DNA of 64,000 nucleotides from JAHJQZ01 sp963676075. GTDB lineage: Bacteria > Pseudomonadota > Alphaproteobacteria > Rhizobiales > Devosiaceae. The notes below the pieces were generated by a model that saw only the letters and a list, made by a program, of their open reading frames with translations, ran no database searches and was not told the DNA's origin. The stretch lies in the NCBI GenBank assembly GCA_963676075.2, contig CAXXNZ010000026.1, forward strand, positions 17,411-81,410, read 5' to 3'. Below are positions 60,555 through 64,000 of this stretch, piece after piece (the first letter of the stretch is position 1; every line of letters begins with the position of its first letter). Made by a program: the position numbers and the translations under genes.

Positions 60555-62851
60555 GGCGTTCGCCCCGCCCGAAGTCTTTCGGCCGCCATCAGCACCCGCT
60601 CCGGCGTCGCCGGTGTGTCGAGACGCGGACAGGTGCGATAGTCGTCCAGGCTTGCAACAGCCATCGACAGAGCCTCGACCACCGATACCGGAAGCATCAG
60701 CGGCGGCTCGCCCACGGCTTTGGAGCGGCCGATTGTCGGGCGCGGATTGACCGACCAATCGGCGAGCCGGACGTTGAACTCGCGCGGAACATCGGAGGCG
60801 AGCGGGATCTTGTAGGTCGAGGGTGCGTGCGTTTGCAGCATGCCGTCGGCGTTCCACATCAGTTCCTCGGTCGTCAGCCAACCCATGCCCTGAATGAAAC
60901 CGCCTTCGACCTGACCCAGATCGATCGCCGGGTTGAGCGATTTGCCGGCGTCGTGCAGCACATCGACCCGGTCGATCGTGTATTCGCCGGTCAGGGTGTC
61001 CACCGACACCTCGGACACCGAAGCGCCATAGGCAAAATAGTAGAACGGATTGCCCTGTCCCGTTGCGCGGTCCCAATGAATATCCGGCGTCTTGTAAAAG
61101 CCCGCGGCACTCAACTGAACGCGCGCCATATAGGCTTTGTCGATGAGCGTTTCGAAGCTCATGCGCTTGCCCGAAACCAGGACGTGCCCGTTGATGAACT
61201 GGACGTCGCTGGCGTTTGACCGGAACTCGTCGGCGACGAATTGGGCCAGCCGTTCCTTGATCTGCCGGCAGGCGTCGGCGGCGGCCATGCCGTTGAGGTC
61301 AGACCCGGACGATGCGGCGGTGGCCGAGGTGTTGGGCACCTTGCCGGTATGGGTGGCGGTGATCTTTATGCGCGACAGCGGCAGTCCGAACTCACTGGCG
61401 ACAACCTGGGCCACCTTCATGTTGAGCCCCTGCCCCATCTCGGTGCCGCCGTGATTGAGATGGATCGATCCGTCGCGATAGACATGCACGAGCGCGCCGG
61501 CCTGATTGTACCAGGTGGCAGTGAAGGAGATGCCGAACTTGACCGGCGTCAGGGCGATGCCGCGCCTCACGATCCGGCTGGCCTTGTTGAAGGCGATGAT
61601 CTCCGCGCGGCGCGAACGGTACTCCGAGAATTCTTCGAGCTCCTGCACCAGGGGACGGATGATGTTGTCGCGAACGATCTGATGGTAGGGCGTCACATTG
61701 TTGGTTTCGACGCCATAGAAATTGGCAAGGCGCACGTCGAGCGGGTCCTTGCCAAGCGCATAGGCCACATCCTCGATGATGCGCTCGCCGGCAATGAGGC
61801 CCTGCGGTCCGCCGAAGCCACGAAAGGCGGTGTTCGAGACGGTGTGGGTGCGTAACGGCAGGCTTTCGAGCCGCACGTCGGGATAGAAATAGCAGTTGTC
61901 GGCGTGGAACAGCGCCCGGTCGGTGACCGCTCCGCTGAGATCGGCCGAGTACCCGGCACGCGCCATGAACTTGCCGTCGACCGCCTGTATCCGCCCCTCG
62001 TCGTCGAAACCGACCTGGTAATCGACGACGAAATCGTGGCGCTTGCCGGTGATGGAGAAATCGTCATCGCGGTCGGGCCGTATCTTGACGGCGCGGCCGA
62101 GTTTCTTGGCCGCCAAAGCCGCCACCACGGCAAAAAGGTTGCCCTGGGTTTCCTTCCCGCCGAAGCCTCCGCCCATGCGCCTCACCGTCACGGTCACGGC
62201 GTTGGAGGCAATGCCGAGCACGTGGGAAACCACGTGCTGAATCTCGCTCGGATGCTGGGTCGATGTGTGGACCGTCACGTCCTCGTCCTCGCCAGGAATG
62301 GCGAGCGCGATCTGGCTTTCGAGGTAAAAATGCTCCTGACCGCCGATGACCATGCGGCCGGTGAGCCGGTGCGGCGCACGCGCGAGACCGGACTGGGCGT
62401 CGCCGCGCGACAGGACCAGCGGTTCGGTGACCAGCTCGCCGCCCGCAGCCATCGCCGCACCAATATCGATATTGGCCGGCAAATCCTCATACGCAACCTC
62501 GGCCAGCGTCGCCGCCCGACGCGCCTGATCGCGCGTTTCGGCAATCACGGCGAACAGCGGCTGCCCCCAATACATCACTTCTTTTTGGGCAAAGACCGGC
62601 TCGTCACCGCGCCCGGCTGAACTGATGTCGTCGTGGCCGGGGATATCGTCTGCGGTCAGAACCGCGACGACACCTGGCGCCGATCGCACCTTTTCAAGCG
62701 CAATGGCGGTAATGCGGGCGTGGGCCTTTTTCGACAGGCCGAGATAGGCGTGCAATCCGCCAGCCGGCATCGGGATATCGTCGATATATTCGGCACGGCC
62801 TGCAACATGCTTGGCGCCGCTGTCGTGCGGAATCGAGGTGTGCATGCTCAT
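60551..62851 (-). CDS. xdhB: Xanthine dehydrogenase, molybdopterin-binding subunit
   Basis: 766 residues, normal for the large subunit of two-subunit bacterial XDH. Recognisable are 'SAKHVAGRAEYIDDIPMP', 'GQEHFYLESQIALAIPGED', 'RRMGGGFGGKETQ', 'NTAFRGFGGPQG', 'HLNHGGTEMGQGLNMK', and near the C-terminus 'AVGEPPLMLPVSVVEAL' with the catalytic glutamate. It binds Mo-pyranopterin and hydroxylates hypoxanthine to xanthine to urate. Overlaps xdhA and xdhC by four bases each. Confidence 0.97.
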   Translation of the reverse strand: MSMHTSIPHDSGAKHVAGRAEYIDDIPMPAGGLHAYLGLSKKAHARITAIALEKVRSAPGVVAVLTADDIPGHDDISSAGRGDEPVFAQKEVMYWGQPLFAVIAETRDQARRAATLAEVAYEDLPANIDIGAAMAAGGELVTEPLVLSRGDAQSGLARAPHRLTGRMVIGGQEHFYLESQIALAIPGEDEDVTVHTSTQHPSEIQHVVSHVLGIASNAVTVTVRRMGGGFGGKETQGNLFAVVAALAAKKLGRAVKIRPDRDDDFSITGKRHDFVVDYQVGFDDEGRIQAVDGKFMARAGYSADLSGAVTDRALFHADNCYFYPDVRLESLPLRTHTVSNTAFRGFGGPQGLIAGERIIEDVAYALGKDPLDVRLANFYGVETNNVTPYHQIVRDNIIRPLVQELEEFSEYRSRRAEIIAFNKASRIVRRGIALTPVKFGISFTATWYNQAGALVHVYRDGSIHLNHGGTEMGQGLNMKVAQVVASEFGLPLSRIKITATHTGKVPNTSATAASSGSDLNGMAAADACRQIKERLAQFVADEFRSNASDVQFINGHVLVSGKRMSFETLIDKAYMARVQLSAAGFYKTPDIHWDRATGQGNPFYYFAYGASVSEVSVDTLTGEYTIDRVDVLHDAGKSLNPAIDLGQVEGGFIQGMGWLTTEELMWNADGMLQTHAPSTYKIPLASDVPREFNVRLADWSVNPRPTIGRSKAVGEPPLMLPVSVVEALSMAVASLDDYRTCPRLDTPATPERVLMAAERLRAGRTP

Positions 62852-64000
62852 GACGCCACCGCCTCCGAACCGACGGGATTCGCTTCGAGGTAAACACGCA
62901 GCATGAGGTTCGCCGCCGCCTTTGCCCGATAGTCGGCGCTGGCACGCATGTCAGAGATCGGCGTGAAATCATCAGCAAGTGCAGGTTGCGCCGCCAGCAT
63001 CGTCGCCTCGCTCCACGGCTTGCCGACAAGCGCCGCCTCGACCGCTTTCGCCCGCTTCGGCGTCGCCGCCATGCCGCCGAAAGCGATCCTGGCATCGGCG
63101 ATCATGCCGTCGCGGATCGTCAGGCGGAAGGCGCCGCACAGGGACGAGATGTCCTCGTCGCGGCGTTTGGAAATCTTGTGTACGGCATAAAGGTCATCCG
63201 GGCCGGGAAGCGGCACGCGGATCCGCTCAAGGAACTCGCCGGGCTGGCGATCCTGTTTTCCATAGTCGATGAAGAAATCCTCGAGCGACAGCGTGCGCCG
63301 CTCACTGCCCTTGCGCAAGGTGATCTCGGCGCCAAGCGCAATGAAGGCCGGCGGCGTGTCGCCGATCGGGGAGCCATTGGCGATATTGCCACCGAGCGTG
63401 CCCATGTTGCGTACCTGCTCGCCACCGATGCGCCGAAAAAAGCCCGACAGGTGCGGCAGGTGTGCGTCGATGAGCGGCAGGGCTTCCGAATAGGTCACAC
63501 CGGCTCCGAAGATCAGCGCATCGGCATCGACTGTGATGGCTTTGAGATCGGCGATATTGCCGATGAACACCGCCGGGGTGATGTCGCGCATGAACTTGGT
63601 CACCCACAATCCGACGTCCGTCATGCCGGCAACGATACGTGCCTCCGGCATGGCGGTCAGTACCTCGGCCAGCGCATCGGCGCTCGGCGGGATGACCAGG
63701 AGCTTGTCGCCACTTCCGGCGCGCACCTCTGAGCCATCGGCGAAACCTTCGAGTGTCCTGGTCACCTCAGCCCGCTCGGCGAGGAGCGGATCGTTCGCCG
63801 GATCGTCGTAATCGCCAAAATGGGTGGCAGCGCGGAAGATCGGGGCGTAGCCGGTGCAACGGCACAGGTTCCCCTGCAGTGCTTGGGCGACGGTGTCGTG
63901 ATCGGGGGCAGGATTGCGCATGTAGAGCGCATAGAGGGCCATGACGATGCCCGGTGTGCAGAAGCCGCATTGCGAGCCGTGGAAGTCGCTGAGCGCCTGT
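62848..64000 (-). CDS. xdhA: Xanthine dehydrogenase, iron-sulfur/FAD subunit (5' end cut by window edge)
   Basis: About 384 residues are visible; the first roughly 100, including the first [2Fe-2S] domain, lie beyond the window. The second [2Fe-2S] motif is complete ('SQCGFCTPGIV' and 'NLCRCTGYAPI'). The FAD domain follows ('IVAGMTDVGLWVTK', 'RRIGGEQVRNMGTLGGNIANGSPIGD'), then the CO-dehydrogenase flavoprotein C-terminal domain. It passes electrons from the Mo site through Fe-S to FAD and NAD. First visible gene of the operon. Confidence 0.97.
   Translation of the reverse strand, partial: QALSDFHGSQCGFCTPGIVMALYALYMRNPAPDHDTVAQALQGNLCRCTGYAPIFRAATHFGDYDDPANDPLLAERAEVTRTLEGFADGSEVRAGSGDKLLVIPPSADALAEVLTAMPEARIVAGMTDVGLWVTKFMRDITPAVFIGNIADLKAITVDADALIFGAGVTYSEALPLIDAHLPHLSGFFRRIGGEQVRNMGTLGGNIANGSPIGDTPPAFIALGAEITLRKGSERRTLSLEDFFIDYGKQDRQPGEFLERIRVPLPGPDDLYAVHKISKRRDEDISSLCGAFRLTIRDGMIADARIAFGGMAATPKRAKAVEAALVGKPWSEATMLAAQPALADDFTPISDMRASADYRAKAAANLMLRVYLEANPVGSEAVAS

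Noticed and set aside
60555..61076. Upstream extension of the xdhC frame to 61076.
   Set aside because: It overlaps xdhB out of frame and has no XdhC resemblance; ATG 60554 overlaps the xdhB stop by four bases as expected.
1..64000. CRISPR arrays, tRNA or rRNA genes, insertion sequences, integrases or phage genes.
   Set aside because: None found by reading; repeats present are short palindromic intergenic elements without regular spacers or transposase genes.

Overview
The window reads as chromosomal DNA from a high-GC alphaproteobacterium, most likely of the order Hyphomicrobiales (Rhizobiales). Supporting signs are the run trmL / petABC / apt with hemF and a DUF2852 gene nearby, the EamA-rich transporter content, an intergenic repeat resembling those common in Rhizobium/Mesorhizobium relatives, and a strong G/C third-position bias that leaves long false antisense frames. 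The genus cannot be named from the sequence. I see no rRNA, tRNA, CRISPR array, transposase or phage gene. Only intergenic repeats suggest mobility.

Layout. 1-5.5 kb: the end of a TetR regulator, two EamA exporters, a membrane methyltransferase and a fold-type III PLP decarboxylase. 5-9.3 kb: an AraC regulator followed by a VOC protein, a Gfo/Idh/MocA oxidoreductase and two MaoC hydratases, probably a small catabolic cluster of unknown substrate. 9.6-13.2 kb: small hypotheticals, an esterase, a Rid protein and a YiiX-like protein that has lost its expected cysteine. 13.3-17.3 kb: apt, the cytochrome bc1 operon petA-petB-petC, and divergent trmL. 17.3-21 kb: a patatin lipoprotein, a dipeptidase and a MalY/PatB-type lyase. 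21.3-24.8 kb: a DUF2202 ferritin-like protein, a TetR regulator and DUF2852 pair sharing an ATGTAA half-site, hemF and a DUF1059 protein. 25-30.8 kb: housekeeping enzymes (CCA-adding enzyme, two NUDIX hydrolases, a GNAT acetyltransferase, a glutathionyl-hydroquinone reductase, a HAD phosphatase and a metallophosphoesterase).

31-33.6 kb holds murL-murD2, the alternative route that places D-glutamate in peptidoglycan by epimerising after ligation. It is followed by a 1.56 kb gene-free stretch containing a tight series of perfect hairpins (34.48-34.70 kb). Next come a sulfide:quinone oxidoreductase and a P1B-type metal ATPase (35.2-38.5 kb), a pyruvate oxidase-type enzyme, a DHA2 exporter with divergent MarR, and a CHASE4-GGDEF-EAL protein whose EAL domain looks dead.

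46-64 kb is dominated by purine breakdown: adenine deaminase on the + strand, then on the - strand a tightly overlapping series xdhA-xdhB-xdhC-(ABC ATPase, two permeases, BMP-type binding protein), followed by puuD-guaD and malate synthase G. Together these would import a purine, oxidise hypoxanthine/xanthine to urate and urate onward, deaminate guanine and adenine, and consume the glyoxylate released by the later steps. xdhC as given is frameshifted in a six-base homopolymer. Four families of short palindromic intergenic repeats are scattered through the window.
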